Shown here in pieces: positions 48,852 through 60,186 of a stretch of DNA of 64,000 bases. Both the position numbers and the translations under genes were made by a program. The DNA lies in assembly GCA_949358305.1 (NCBI GenBank), contig OX442314.1, positions 35,769,608 to 35,833,607 on the forward strand, given 5' to 3'. Origin of the DNA: Strigamia acuminata (taxonomy: Eukaryota > Arthropoda > Chilopoda > Geophilomorpha > Linotaeniidae). How positions within the stretch are numbered: the stretch's first letter is position 1; every line of letters begins with the position of its first letter. The notes under the pieces are model-generated. The model was not told the origin of the DNA. It did no database searches and saw nothing but the letters and a program-made list of their open reading frames with translations.

Positions 48852-49181
48852 ATGTATTTTATTACTTTTGACCAGATCTACCAGCTGTCAAAGCCCATTA
48901 ATTGGGGGTTCGAACTCTACATGCTGATCGACGCGGGCACCGGCTACATGCTGAATGATGAGGCACACTTGGGCAGGGCGCAGGTATTTAGTACACTAGA
49001 TCTTCGGCAGGCGTACCTGCAGGTGCCATTGTCCGAGCGTTCTGCCATGATTGCGGCGGTCAACACAGTGAAGGGGTTAATGGCAGTTACACGGCTGCCG
49101 TTTGGCACGATGCCATCGGCTGGCATTTTTCAACGGACAATTGAGCTTGTATTAAATGTGCGAAAATCAACACGAAAATGA
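48852..49181 (+). pseudogene. Ty3/Gypsy RT fragment
   Basis: From about 48,935 it reads GRAQVFSTLDLRQAYLQVPL, then MIAAVNTVKGLMAVTRLPFG and TMPSAGIFQRTIE, which is RT from the LDL block to just past PFG. It is in one frame, and better kept than the related scrap at 1500. It ends abruptly at about 49,150, and the RING-flank repeat begins at 49,215. Confidence 0.85.
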
Positions 49182-49214
49182 ATAAAGCCTCATTGTTGGC
49201 GGCGGTGTCCGTAC

Positions 49215-49728
49215 AAAGATTTTGCCTCCATTTTGGAGCAAGGGAAAAGTTTTGTATAAGAAATCTTGCACGGATGTTATACCATGCCTGAAAGTTTGTA
49301 TTAGGAAAGGAAAGGGAACCATCAATTAATTTGTTATATTAACATAAATGTTTTCCAAGTGACCGTTTAGAAAAGGAAAAGATAAAGAAAGCATTTATTA
49401 TAGTGAATACCATTAAGCAAGTCAAACAGCAAAATTCATGACAATTGGCAAATGCTACACACAGAAGATGTCTTGAAATGTTTAAACCATCACATCATCT
49501 GCAAGGACTGTGCGCAAAATTGCATCGCTAAAAACAAGTGTCATGTCAAGTGCCTAATTTCAAACTGCATCAATGAATATCAGCCGGAAACTTTGCAAGT
49601 GTACTATCGTCACAACAATATTCAAAGTTCTTAAACATGTTGACTGCAGAAAAAATGCAAAAAGCTGAAATTCCGATCATCACGACCTGTATTCATTTCA
49701 ACCAGAGCTCTTTTAGCATGAACCAGGG
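49215..49728 (+). pseudogene. RBR-type RING E3 ligase fragment, second copy
   Basis: The frame from 49,452 reads MLHTEDVLKCLNHHIICKDC, then AQNCIAKNKCHVKCLISNC. CLNH-x3-CKDC gives the His/Cys pair missing in the 8.4 kb copy. A one-base loss after ETLQ shifts the frame and the ORF stops at 49,634, although the later EKMQKAEIPIITTC part is still visible. The upstream 49,215-49,450 matches 8,140-8,380. The sequence joins a Gypsy gag at about 49,730. Confidence 0.5.
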
Positions 49729-49734
49729 GTTTAC

Positions 49735-50400
49735 GCCAGTCGCGATTTGAGAGAAAAGAACGGGCGAAGGCGAATTTGGAAGACAAGTCACGCGACAGGT
49801 CAGGTTCGAATTGCCCAGATGGCGCAGCCGATGTTGGGGAATCTTCCGCCGTTCAAGGGGACGACGTGGCAGGAATGGCTCACGTGGAAGGCGATGTTCG
49901 TTCAGTTTGTACATTTGAACGGCGTGGAAAAAGATAAGCAAGTGGCATTATTATTAACGACTGTAGGAACGGCGATGTATGATAAGATTAAGCGCCTTTT
50001 GCATCCGAAGGAGATAGCAACCTTGGATTTGGCTGTGATAATTGAAGCAGTGGATTTACATTTTAAGACTGTTGACACTCCGTACATGGCGCGTCAAAGG
50101 TTCGGTGCCAAAAGACGCAAGCCAGGTGAATCAGTAGATACTTACATCGCCGACCTGCGCGTGATGGCGCAACGGTGTAATTTTCTCACAAAGGATGAGA
50201 CCGATAATGCGATAGTAGAACAGGTAGTGCGGGGCATTAAGAATCCAGTGTTGGTGAGAGAGATTCTGTTAAATATGCCCTTGACGGTTCTGGAGGTGAC
50301 CAAACGAGCAGTGGCGCACGAGATGGCGCACATGGCGGCCGAGAGTAAGGATGAAGCGTTGCCAGTGGTGGATTCGGATATGATGGGAATAGAGTTACGA
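49735..50400 (+). pseudogene. Ty3/Gypsy gag capsid fragment
   Basis: The open frame contains AQPMLGNLPPFKGTTWQEWL, MFVQFVHLNGVEKDKQVALL, FGAKRRKPGESVDTYIADLR and MAQRCNF, then LVREILLNM. This is the capsid of a Gypsy gag, beginning with the PPFKG-x5-W motif. The zinc knuckle and pol are missing. The capsid part itself has no stop. A different sequence follows from about 50,400. Confidence 0.8.
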
Positions 50401-50445
50401 CTTCTACTCGGAATGTCTCGGATCAATGGTTTTTATCTCTTAACC

Positions 50446-50553
50446 GAGATTAATTACCAAAAGAAAACCATTCCAGAGTTTGTCCAGACGTTAACCACGC
50501 ACATTAAAGACAACAGATTGAAAAGCAACAACAATTTTTCTAACAAATTATAA
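50446..50553 (+). pseudogene. C-terminal exon fragment linked to the small membrane protein module
   Basis: The frame reads INYQKKTIPEFVQTLTTHIK then DNRLKSNNNFSNKL and stops. The DNRLK part and the next 130 bases recur at 46,678-46,800, just before copy 2 of the membrane protein. Not recognised. Confidence 0.3.
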
Positions 50554-50580
50554 TCACATATGCAAATAATTAGTACATAG

Positions 50581-50814
50581 ATGGTCCAACTGCGAGAGCA
50601 TTACAGGATCGACACAGGAAAGAGGAAGAGTCAATTCACTAAAAACCAGAAAACGTGGAAGTGACCATTTAGATAAGGATAGATACAGCCAATGCTATTA
50701 GAGGAATTAGACTGGCGAGACCAAATATAAATTTTAGTTTTGAACAAGCGTTAATCTTGTTGCTGATGTTGCTGTTAGGTTTTTCCATTTATGTCAATTT
50801 TAAAACTAATTGAA
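50581..50814 (+). pseudogene. Small membrane protein family, copy 3
   Basis: Same mini-ORF (MVQLREHYRIDTGKRKSQFT) and then NAIRGIRLARPNINFSFEQ with the LLLMLLLGFSIYV helix. The donor-like GTAAGT is GGAAGT here, and a deletion after VNFK shifts the frame to an early stop. Confidence 0.5.
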
Positions 50815-50875
50815 AGTGAGAGTAAATTTAGTTTACTGAGAGAGATCGTAGCAAGAATCCCTCGTTAAATTGAGA

Positions 50876-51157
<282 letters not shown>

Positions 51158-51169
51158 TAATTGGAATTA

Positions 51170-51650
51170 TACACTATTTTTCCTTATTTCTACACTAAAA
51201 AATTCATTCACATCAAAGACTGGTTTAGGTTAGGTAGAACAAAGAAAGCAGGGTCGTGTAACATTTAGTTTTTTCCTTCCCCAAGATGATCATGTCATCA
51301 ACGAATTGACCATAAAGTCCTATTTTATTTCCCAATATTAACTACGGTAATCAATACTAACTGTACATTGCCGTCCTAATTTTTATGATTGGTAATAAAT
51401 TGGAAATGATTGGAAATAAAAAAAAAGTTTATCTCCATTTTAAAGCAAAGGAAAGGTTTGGTACAAGAAAACTTGGTTTTGGAGTCTGCCTCTTTTTAGG
51501 AACAAATCTGAGTTTGGATTCCTTTCTTTTGATAATACACCAAGGGCAAGTATATTCATAATTACAACTGTATGCCGAGGCGCGACGTCTCTCCCTCGCA
51601 TGTCGCGCCCTGTACGGCGGGCCGAATTGAAATATCTCAATGATTGTTTG
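51170..51650. other. No gene recognised
   Basis: AT-rich sequence. Near 51,430-51,540 it resembles the RING-flank and BEL-flank repeats (ATCTCCATTTTAAAGC, GGAACAAATCTGAGTTTGG). Confidence 0.4.
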
Positions 51651-51654
51651 TTCC

Positions 51655-51905
51655 CAAGGCCTTCTTAAATCCCGACATCATCTTGGTCATAATCCGAATC
51701 CGGTTTGGCGCCAAATTCGAAATGAATTCTTTGATCAAATCTGCACTCAGTTGGATTAAAATCCCTCACGAATTATATTGCATATTTCAAAATAGTTCGA
51801 GACGATCGGGTCGGCTGAAGGTGGATTCCGGGCGGCCCGTGCAAGCAAAGTGTTTATCTCGCCAAGCAATTTTCCCGCATCCCAGAGTAAATAATTGCAT
51901 TTCGG
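51655..51905 (+). repeat. Direct repeat flanking the BEL/Pao gag, left copy
   Basis: CTTAAATCCCGACATCATCT and GTTTATCTCGCCAAGC with CATCCCAGAGTAAA recur at 53,187-53,280 and at 14,938-15,070. The copy at 53.2 kb lies just after the gag fragment, so these may be LTR or leader remnants of the BEL element. Confidence 0.5.
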
Positions 51906-51906
51906 G

Positions 51907-53175
51907 CTAGGAAACTTGAGGACCTAGAGGAAAAGTTACTGGACATTTGGTCAGATGACCAAATTGATGCAGAACTGGAGACTGCCTATGGATATGAGAT
52001 GAAGTTGACATACGCCGAGACACAACTTGCAATTTTGAGGAAGCGGCTTGGACAGTCAAGTCCCTCTGTTCGGAAGGGGTCGACGAGTCCCTTTGTCTCA
52101 CTCGCCCTTGCCTCATGACTCTCGGCCTCAGTCGCACTTGTCTCACTCGCCTTCGCATCAAAGCCAGTTGCAGCACACACCACGGGAAGGTGATGAAGAT
52201 TTTCGGTCAGTCCTGCACAAAAGTCAAGCTGCCCACACTCGAGGTTCCAAAGTTTGACGGTGACCTCCTGAAGTGGCAGAACTTCGCTGACCAGTTCTAT
52301 TCAACAATTGGATCCAACACAAAACTCAGTGACGTGCGAGCTTCATGCACCGGTACAGCTGCTGCTGCCATTGCCAATTTCACACTGGAAGCCCGAAATT
52401 ACGCGCAGGCCTTGGAAATGCAGTTTGGCAGACCAACTTGAATCGTCCAATCGCACATTGATGGGTTGCAACGACTTTCGGCAGTGGACCGGGTTCAAAA
52501 TATTGTTGCCTTGCGGTCGCTATTCTCAACATGCCAGTCTCACCTGCGAAGCTTGGAAAATTTGAAGGTGGATGTGGAAGGGATGAGTGCCATTCTGGTT
52601 CCACTTGTCATCAGAGTTATACCAAGTGAGATTGGTTTCAGATGGGAACGATCTCAAGATTACCAGTCCATTCCACTGATCAGTCAGCTGATGTCCTCCT
52701 TTCAAGCTGGACTGAGCGCTCTGGAGAATGTTACCAGAACACGTGCTAGGCAAGTTCCTGCAAGCACCAAGTCCACTGGTCAGGCGTCCGGTCAAGTTTC
52801 GACACCCAAGCGAATTGAATCAGGAGCAACCTTGTCATCGTCTGGTTCGACGAACGGGAGTCCTGGTGTTATGTCTATAACAACTATTACACGCAACAAT
52901 GTATCTCGTTTGCTTGGCAACCAATATTACTCGTATATCACACACATTAAAATCAACGAACAGACCAAAGAAAGACTGACTTTTCTCACTCCTCGGGCCT
53001 GAGTTTCCTTTTGGGACTCAGGCCCGACCCAGGAATAAATGATTGTAACTACATACACATTACCTGGATTGTCACCATGTGCCTTCTGTGAAGGGGACCA
53101 CAAACATGCTGAGTGTCTGGTTGTTGTGACCGCTGAAGAAAGACAAGCCATTGTTAGACAGAAGAGATGTTTTGC
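51907..53175 (+). pseudogene. BEL/Pao gag, several frameshifts
   Basis: Pieces in order: LEDLEEKLLDIWSDDQIDAE and YEMKLTYAETQLAILRKRLG; a Ser/Pro/His linker; KLPTLEVPKFDGDLLKWQNF and FYSTIGSNTKLSDV, the DUF1759 start; AAAAIANFTLEARNYAQALE; IGFRWERSQDYQSIPLISQL; a Ser/Thr linker; finally the zinc knuckle CAFCEGDHKHAEC at about 53,078-53,118. The frame changes at least three times and the YLRS block is deleted. No pol follows. Confidence 0.85.
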
Positions 53176-53469
53176 GAAAGGGACATTTCTTAAATCCCGA
53201 CATCATCTTGATCATGATCCGAATCCGTGTTTATCTCGCCAAGCGATTTTCCCGCATCCCAGAGTAAATAATTGCATTGCGAAAAAAAAATTTTCACGAA
53301 ATTAATTAATTTATTTTCGACAGAATTCTCGTCGAAAAGCAGGCATTTTTGCAGGTTGAAATAAATCCCATGTATCGTAACTTCCTCAGGTTCTTGTGGG
53401 CCGCGAAAGACTATTTTCGGACTCCCTTCTCCTGAGATAGTTTGTGGGAGATTATTTTTTATGAAACGG

Positions 53470-53740
53470 AATAAAATATTAAAAACTTTGGCTTTGACAT
53501 GACAAGTATTGTGTTTACATGTCAAAAACCAAAACTGATGCATAGTCAAGAAATGGATGGTCTGTTTCTGTTTTAATTGTATGTGCATTGCAAGATCCAC
53601 TTGAAAATTCAAATACCCGAAATATGCATCGATATATTAGAATATATGGAATGCAGTCTTGCAGTACTGTTACATCGGTTAAATGTCATATTTCGCAAAT
53701 GCTACACTCATGCAGGCTTACAATACCAAATTTTACAGAA
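53470..53740. repeat. Module C, copy 5
   Basis: Has GACATGACAAGTATTG, ATGGAATGCAGTCTTGCAG and GGCAAATGCTACACTCATG, then breaks off at TTACAGAAGCCAAACGTG where the small membrane protein module begins. Confidence 0.6.
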
Positions 53741-53752
53741 GCCAAACGTGTA

Positions 53753-53957
53753 AGTGACCATTTAGATAAGGATAGATACAGCCAATGCTATTCGAGGAAT
53801 TCGACTGAGACCAAACGTCCGCTTTAGTTTTGAGCAATTACTAATCTTGTTGCTGATTTTGCTGTTAGGTTTTTCCATTTTTGTCAATTTTAAGATAACG
53901 GGAAAACTAATTGAAAGTGGGAGTAATTTTAATCATAGCGAAAATCCCTCCTTAAAT
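53753..53957 (+). pseudogene. Small membrane protein family, copy 4
   Basis: Reads AIRGIRLRPNVRFSFEQLL, LLILLLGFSIFV and NFKITGKLIESGSNFN, then a deletion removes the LLREI part. The N-terminal MDTAN start is ATA here. Downstream 53,985-54,290 matches 45,360-45,640. Confidence 0.5.
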
Positions 53958-54289
53958 TTTCCCGGAACCAAATACAAATACAAATTAAGTTTGTTAAGTA
54001 AGTAGCTAAGTGTTTCACTTTTGCTATTTTGTTGTTTCCTTTGGTGATTTTGTATTTTGGGTCTTCTTGGGTTTTTTAGGTGTTGGGTGCCTTTAAGAGC
54101 AGCCCAAATTGATTCGCTAGTCAAGAAGGACAAAAGCTTAAAGATTGAATTATTGTAAATTGGAAATTAAAATAGTTATTATCAAGGACTTATCAAGTCA
54201 CTACAAGAAGCAAAAGAAGGAAACATCCTACCCACGCACTAATCAAATTTACAATTCAAGTGTTTGACAGAACTGTATAGTACGGTAAT

Positions 54290-54665
54290 TAGAATATATG
54301 AAATGCAGTCTTACAGTACTCGAATATCGATTAAATTTCATTTTTGGCAAATGCTACACTCATGCAGGCTGACAATACCAAATTGTATGCACGAAATTTA
54401 GACTCATTTAATAAAATGCAGTCTTACAGAAACCAAATTATTGATCAAATTAAGACACAAAATGCATGAAAAGTGAAACAAGAGTTATCAAGAGATTGGA
54501 AAAGAACATGGAAACTTCAAACCAGTATTTTCATGAATTGGAACAAAAATAAGAATCCAAATTCCAATACCAGAGCTCTCATTCAGTACCACTGGAACGA
54601 CGGCCAGGGTCCGGGGGCAACCACGAGGAGGTAGAGAGTTGGATTTGCTGCCCCCAAATCACTTT
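54290..54665. repeat. Module C copy 6 and AGAGCTC block
   Basis: Same landmarks and the ACATGGAAACTTCAAACCAG end followed by TATTTTCATGAATTGG as at 16.9 kb, then CCAGAGCTCTCATTCAG and GGTAGAGAGTTGGATTTGC. Confidence 0.65.
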
Positions 54666-55009
54666 TTTTTAAATGAGAAAACGCAAAATAGCAAGTAGAA
54701 CAGCATTCATGGGATCATTCATTTCACACCAACAAAACCACCTCCTCTCACAAGGAGCCATTACGAATCACGAACGAAAAAAATAGAAAATAAGCACCAG
54801 TTAGATGAAAAAGAGGACAGTTTTCACTAGTATTGTAACATCAACGTAGCCAACGTAAAAATGGCGGCACGGGAAACATCGGACAGAAATGAAACATTTT
54901 TACCATCAAACGAATTGAAATTGAAATTAAACAAATAAAGAGTTATTTTCTCAGCCTATTGTAAATTCACAGCCGACACATTATTCGTGCATTAACAAAT
55001 ATTTCATTC

Positions 55010-55345
55010 CAAATTGAGATTAGGCCTAAAATGGAATCCATATACACTGATACGCGTGACCAAGGAATATTAACCAAAATTCAAACCTTCGACTCAAAAT
55101 CCAACCTGAATCCAGCTCCTGGGTCGTACATCGATACAATTCTCCATGAATACGATCGAAAAACAAATAGAAATTGCGAATTGCGAAAATGCACGAACCC
55201 GATAGAAAACAACGGCTGAAAGCGCGAAATGGAATGATAACAACACAAAACACGTCACTGTTGCTATGCCGACGGAAAGCATCACTATTGGTTGAAAATT
55301 ACATAAGCTAATAAGCTAATATTCCTACCTGGCCGCGGCACAAAA
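55010..55345. repeat. Module A, third subtype, third copy
   Basis: Carries CACGTCACTGTTGCTATGCC and CATCACTATTGGTTG. The end differs: the AACAGTTGTTC after the AGCTAAT stretch is replaced by a second AGCTAAT and ATTCCTACC. Confidence 0.7.
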
Positions 55346-55512
55346 ACTCACGTGTATCAATCACTCAATCCACCATTTTGGATCCAGAGGTGTCTTCAAT
55401 CAAGACAATTTCCTATTTCATTAATTTATTATTCTGACTAACCTTTAGCATAAAAAAGCATCTCGTTTGCGCGCATATGGAATTATTAACCCTATAGCTC
55501 TACCCTAGATGA

Positions 55513-55971
55513 ACAGCCACTGTTGTATTTCTATATTATTTGGGAGCGCGACAATTGAAATTAAAAACACCGGTTGACTTTGACGTCGAGTTTGACGTAA
55601 TTAAAGATATTTTATACTGCTTACAAACAAAGACAAAGACAGTGTTTCATAGGGCAGAAGTTTTTAGCAAGAATCCTTTGCAAAATATGAGACACCAGAT
55701 ATAAGAAGCTAAGGCCGGAGTTATAAGCTTACAAGATCGAGAAGTTGCAATTAGTGTAATGCCAAAAGGGAATTTCCTGAGCCCAGCATTGATTGTAAAC
55801 TCAAAACCGCACATTTATAAATACATATCCAAACTGAAAACTGCCAGGACCGTGGAGAAAGTTAGCAATCGATATCTGTGGCACTTTCCAAGATGGACAT
55901 TCAATAGTCGTGATAGCAGATTATTCTTTACGCTGGCCGGAAGCGAGGATTTTAAAATACACAAGAGCTGA
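55513..55971 (+). pseudogene. Unrecognised ORF with one internal stop
   Basis: One frame from 55,513 to the TGA at 55,971 spans 153 codons with a single TAA at 55,702. It reads FLYYLGARQLKLKTPVDFDV, KTVFHRAEVFSKNPLQ before the stop, and VISLQDREVAISVMPKGNFL, HIYKYISKLKTARTVEKVSN and RWTFNSRDSRLFFTLAGSED after it. Codon use looks natural. A Gypsy integrase piece follows within 40 bases, so it could belong to a retroelement, but I do not recognise a domain. Confidence 0.35.
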
Positions 55972-56007
55972 AAAGATCATTATATGGCTGCGAGGATTGT
56001 TCGACTG

Positions 56008-56140
56008 TTGAGGCATTAGGAGATTTTCTGCAAGCGTATCGCAGTACCGAGCACAGAATAACGGGAACGTCACCATTTCAATTGATGACGGGACCCACCG
56101 CCAGATGTACCGCAAAATCCCAGTCCCTGCACTATACCGA
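56008..56140 (+). pseudogene. Ty3/Gypsy integrase core 3' fragment
   Basis: The frame reads GDFLQAYRSTEHRITGTSPF then QLMTGPTAR. YR-x-T-x-H-x-x-T-G-x-S-P-x-x-L is the conserved segment after the DDE core of Gypsy integrases. The DDE itself is absent. Confidence 0.75.
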
Positions 56141-56548
56141 GACCGCGGTACTTTATGCGGGAGCGACGTGTACCGCGCACAACACTGAGAAAATTCTCGA
56201 GTTAAAATTTTTAAGGAAAAAGATTTACAGTCAGTAAAAAACAAATAATTAGAATTAGAATTAGATAACTAGCTTCAGTGCTCCAATGGACACACTTAGA
56301 TGAGCAGTTTCAAATTGTTACAATGTAGAAACAGAAAGACATGGGCAAGAATTAGGATGCAGAAAATGCAGTAAATGTGACCAAAACATTCAAGACCGGT
56401 TTAAGGGTAGAAGCAGAGCTTACGTCTATTCAACCAATGCCAAATGATTTGGACACAAGTTTTTATAAGGAAAAGACGTGTGTCAAAAATATAAAATATA
56501 AATTTACTTCCATTTATAGAGTTTAATCATATTAACTCATATTTCATT

Positions 56549-56700
56549 GTGCAGGGTTATATAAAACTCAGGCATTTTGAATCCCACAATGTGCAATTGG
56601 AGATTGCAGTAAAGATGGGTAAAAAAGGGCATGCAACTGATTTCCACCAGCTATTCAAAGAAATTATTGGGAGGCAACCGTTTACCTTTCTTGATTTGGT
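56549..56700 (+). CDS. MGKKGH motif ORF
   Basis: The frame reads YIKLRHFESHNVQLEIAVKM then GKKGHATDFHQLFKEIIG. The second part recurs at 2,952 and 13,065. It is a conserved but unrecognised peptide of a repeated gene; both ends are uncertain. Confidence 0.3.
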
Positions 56701-56817
56701 TAGACCGAGAAGCACATGGGGCGGCGAGCGCACTAACTCTCTTTGCAGAAGTTTTAAGCTGGACGACAAGATATGATACAAGTCATTCCAGGCGACGACA
56801 CCACCGTGGCGCCCGGG

Positions 56818-56988
56818 AATAGTCCGCGAGAGTAGAGGAGAGCTGGTGTATCGTTTGAGAGACGTCCAAAGTGGGAGAGAAGCAGTTAGACATTGCTATA
56901 GAATTGAAGCTCTGGTTCCTTGTCAGAGAAGACACCTCCACACCAGAATTAAAATAATTGCGTACACCAACTTAAAGCAGTGGTAGAG
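56818..56988 (+). pseudogene. Gypsy integrase C-terminal fragment
   Basis: GIVRESRGELVYRLRDVQSG then REAVRHCYRIEALVP has the G-x-I/V-x-x-x-x-G-x-x-x-Y-x-V/L pattern ending RRH-x-x-x-L of the integrase C-terminal barrel. The continuing bases are shared with 24,060-24,458. Confidence 0.55.
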
Positions 56989-57466
56989 CACCCGGAAAAT
57001 TGTTTAGCAAACATTCAAATCCAACAAGAAGCACTCTGGGTGTTCTTAAGAAACGAAATGCAGATAACACCTGCTAGCCAGTAAAGGTTGGCAGTCGTGG
57101 AGCATCCAGAAAATTGTTTAGGAAGCGTTGAAACAAGAGTTACAGTGTTTGTGTCAAATATCAAGACAAGATGTCTTGACGAAAATAGAATGCAAATACA
57201 AGGTCTATCAGAAAGCTGACAAAAGAATCGTATCCATTGACTCTCGCGCAGATGAAGGCTCGTTTCGTTAGTGAATCTGGGCAGAAGTGTGTTTTGGATA
57301 TTCACAAAGCGACCCCGACCTAGTTATAACCACTTCAAGAAGCCTGAATCGATAATCCACAAGACTTCGTTAATTCATATTCATAGTATCGTTGGAAGCA
57401 AGTGCACCAAGTTGTAAAGGGCACTTATAATTTAGTTAACTAATTCAAAGTAGCTTGGTAGCATAA

Positions 57467-57716
57467 ACAACAGATTTTATAAAAGCTGTAAACACAGAAA
57501 AAATGTGAATTCAAAGAGAAGAAACAAATTGGTCAAAAAGGAGAGGATGTTTTTATAAAAAGAGAAAATACAACAGTAAGTTTAGAGAAGCTAACGTTGC
57601 CGCCACAGCCACTTCCTTCATGTCCATCCATTCCGCCTGTGGAGTGGTGGGAAGCCCGCCTCGCTGAAGTGGAGGAGCAGTACCCGTTGTCACCATCTCC
57701 ACCAAGAGAGAGGTAA
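57467..57716 (+). pseudogene. Repeat with Pro-rich ORF
   Basis: The frame from about 57,596 reads LPPQPLPSCPSIPPVEWWEA then RLAEVEEQYPLSPSPPRER and stops. It is the better copy of 7,920-8,010. Not recognised. Confidence 0.35.
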
Positions 57717-57876
57717 AAATTTAGGTCTTGCAATCAAACAGAGAAGGTAGAAGCAGTACAAATCAAATCTCAGACAGCTTTCACCCGCTAAATGTTAGTA
57801 TGGTTTTGCAATTGTGGTTTTCTATCGTCATCACACGGTCGGTCCTGTCCAATTTGATACTGGGTCAGTACTATAA

Positions 57877-58592
57877 CGTACTGTAACACACTATAGGATT
57901 GGGCAGCCCCAGAAAACGCGTCGTGAATCGAAGACACGTGGAAGGAAATTGTCTGAGGCAAGCGCCTCACAGGTCCCTAAAAGAATGACAAAATTCCAGA
58001 CAAGAATGGAAAAGTTTGCATTAAACGAATATCGAACGATTGTAATGCTGTTAAAGCAATACAAAGAAAAACACGATTTTAAAGTTAACAAGGAGCTAGC
58101 TGATTTAGCTATTTAGTTTAAGAAGAAAAAACAACAAATCCTTTATGATTCCACGGTGAAATTAGGGGTAGATACCGATTTGATTTATTTGGGGAAGTTT
58201 AGAGCGCCCCAAACAGCAAGAGACAGAGTTCCCGAGTGGTTCCCGAATTGTCAAATGTGTAAAAGAGCCAAAACACATTTTCGTCATTATTATGTGTCTC
58301 CTGATGAACCGAGTCAGTCAGAACCAAGTCAGTGAGTCGGGAGTCAGTCAGGACAGGGGACGAGTTCTCAAGATGGTTTTATAAAATTTGGTTCTCCTTT
58401 TTCCCTTCCATCGGGTGGTTGGTCAATTTCACAGTTGGGGAATCAAGAATTGAATTCGATACCGAGAAGAGAAGTTACTCAGCAGTTAAATCAAGTTACA
58501 ATGAATAGAATAGCTGGTGGTTTGTCAGTCCTATTTGAATACTTGTAGCTCTAGCAGTTCTCGGAGTCACAATGTTTTGGGTCTTTAAGTAG
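57877..58592 (+). pseudogene. Unrecognised 224-codon frame with two stops and a membrane tail
   Basis: One frame from 57,877 to 58,548 has only two stops (TAG 58,114, TGA 58,333). Segment 1 is basic and helical (RRESKTRGRKLSEASASQVP, EYRTIVMLLKQYKEKHDFKV). Segment 2 has YDSTVKLGVDTDLIYLGKFR and CQMCKRAKTHFRHYYVSP, which could bind zinc (C-x2-C...H-x3-H). Segment 3 is Gln/Ser-rich. A one-base shift at the end gives a hydrophobic helix VALAVLGVTMFWVFK to a TAG at 58,592. Such an ordered layout with so few lesions points to a recently inactive gene or to read stops. I know no family like it. Confidence 0.45.
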
Positions 58593-58599
58593 AGTTGTA

Positions 58600-59154
58600 G
58601 CTGATAAGAAATAGGATAAGATATTGTTAAGTATTTTGTTTGAAAAAAAAGGTGACCGTTCTCAAAATTCCCCATCCTGTACGTTACAACCTGAAGAAGT
58701 GTAGATATTGACAACCCCAAACTGAAACCACCTTCGAGGAGCTTTACCGTTTCATTGTAACCGTCACAAACCGAGCAATTAAGAGAGAAGTGCGGGTATT
58801 AAAAATTAATATTAGTTTTTTTTAAAAAATTATTTCTTCCATTCTAGGCGCCGCAAGCACAGGGCACACAAAGCTGTGGATTTCAGCAAAGAGCGGCCGA
58901 GTTGTCCTCGAGTCAGACTCGAGAAGTCAATATAAGCCCAATAACGCTCAAAACTTGGATTGGAATATCGTCGGGTCGTCGTAGTCGTAGTAACAATACG
59001 TTAGGCCGACGTACCAACGACATTTAGCACCGAAATCAATGTAAAATCGGCTAAAAACACCATTTTCAGGATCAAAATTTGCATATTAGGTATCATTGCA
59101 AAGATTTGCGCAAAAACCTTTTTCCTAACCACTTTTCAGTTGTTTTTTTTTTTG
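58600..59154. other. No gene recognised
   Basis: A stretch near 58,680-58,735 matches 20,878-20,928 (AACCTGAAGAAGTGTAGATA). The remainder shows no ORF or repeat I can name. Confidence 0.4.
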
Positions 59155-60062
59155 CTCCTGTCTGCTGCACTACACTCGAGGGCGTTGCAATTTTGAACCA
59201 AATTCTTGTACAGACCTCGGTAAAAATGGCATGAAGAAAATAATGTATTCCTCTTTTTATTCACAAATTTGTAATAATTCCTACTTTAGAAAAGTTGCAT
59301 GAGCTGTGACCATGTAAACATGGTAATTGAGAGCACGTGGCAAAGTGGTCTCATGGTATCGACAGTTGAAAAACCACCTTAAAAATACCTTGTTTCTACC
59401 ACACCAAGAGCCATCAATCAGCGTGGAACAGTTGCGTCTGAAGGGAAGGAAGCGCACAATTCGTTACGTTACAAAATCAGACTTGGCTGCGATCGTGGAC
59501 AGCGTGCCCTTCGCGCAAACAAATCTATACCTGCAGGGCAACAGATGGGCCGACCAGACACGTGACACAGGCATTGTCCTGTCCTCAAATCCTTTCGCCT
59601 TTGGCAACAGGAAGGACCTGGATGCACCGAGTTGAAAATTTGATGGACCTTATTAGCTTTCTTTTATTTAACTTTCTGGGGCTTTGGAATGGACAGAAAC
59701 AAATGAGTTTTGTAAATTGTATATTTTCAGATAAAAATGCTTGGACATTTGATAAAGATATTTGGGCCCAAAGAGCAAGGTGATCCAGCAGCAATCACCA
59801 TCCATCACATCTATAATCTCATCATGGAAATGGAAATTCCTTGATCTAAGGAATCAAGGAATCTATATGGACGACTTGACGTCTGGCGGCGGTCGCCACA
59901 CGACATATTGTACTGTGGATTTACTCTATTTTTATTGCAGTTCATTCTCTATTGAAGAGCTGATTATATTATTGCCAAGTGTTCGACGCAATCAGACCAA
60001 TTTGCCAGGAACTAATCGTAGCCAGAGAAGTGCACAACGAGGTGAATGCACACCAACACGCC
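59155..60062. repeat. Module shared with 21,900-22,500
   Basis: Starts CTCCTGTCTGCTGCACTACA and runs through the GDPA subtype b gene, matching 21,895-22,500. A segment of about 330 bases (59,225-59,630) is extra relative to the 22 kb copy and holds the ORF listed next. Confidence 0.7.
59327..59635 (+). CDS. Unrecognised ORF inside the extra segment
   Basis: The frame is open for about 103 codons to a TGA at 59,635 without an ATG. It includes EPSISVEQLRLKGRKRTIRY, VTKSDLAAIVDSVPFAQTN and LSSNPFAFGNRKD. Complexity is normal. The 22 kb copy lacks most of it. Not recognised. Confidence 0.3.
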   Translation: MRARGKVVSWYRQLKNHLKNTLFLPHQEPSISVEQLRLKGRKRTIRYVTKSDLAAIVDSVPFAQTNLYLQGNRWADQTRDTGIVLSSNPFAFGNRKDLDAPS

Positions 60063-60080
60063 CATCCATGTCACCTGCAC
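59737..60080 (+). pseudogene. GDPA-family paralogue, subtype b, second copy
   Basis: TATATTTTCAG acceptor, ATG at 59,737, MLGHLIKIFGPKEQGDPAAI then TIHHIYNLIMEMEIP and a TGA. The donor is CTAAGG instead of GTAAGG. The second exon (acceptor TTTTATTGCAG at 59,940) reads SFSIEELIILLPSVRRNQTN then LPGTNRSQRSAQRGECTPTR, corresponding to the second half of the family. Confidence 0.45.
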
Positions 60081-60186
60081 TTTATATTTTTCAGTCTTTC
60101 GGATTCCAAATTCCACAGTACACTGTTTCTTTCCTTTTAATAACTAAACACTAAATACCTGCTCCTTCGGTTCGTCTTTAGGTTTA

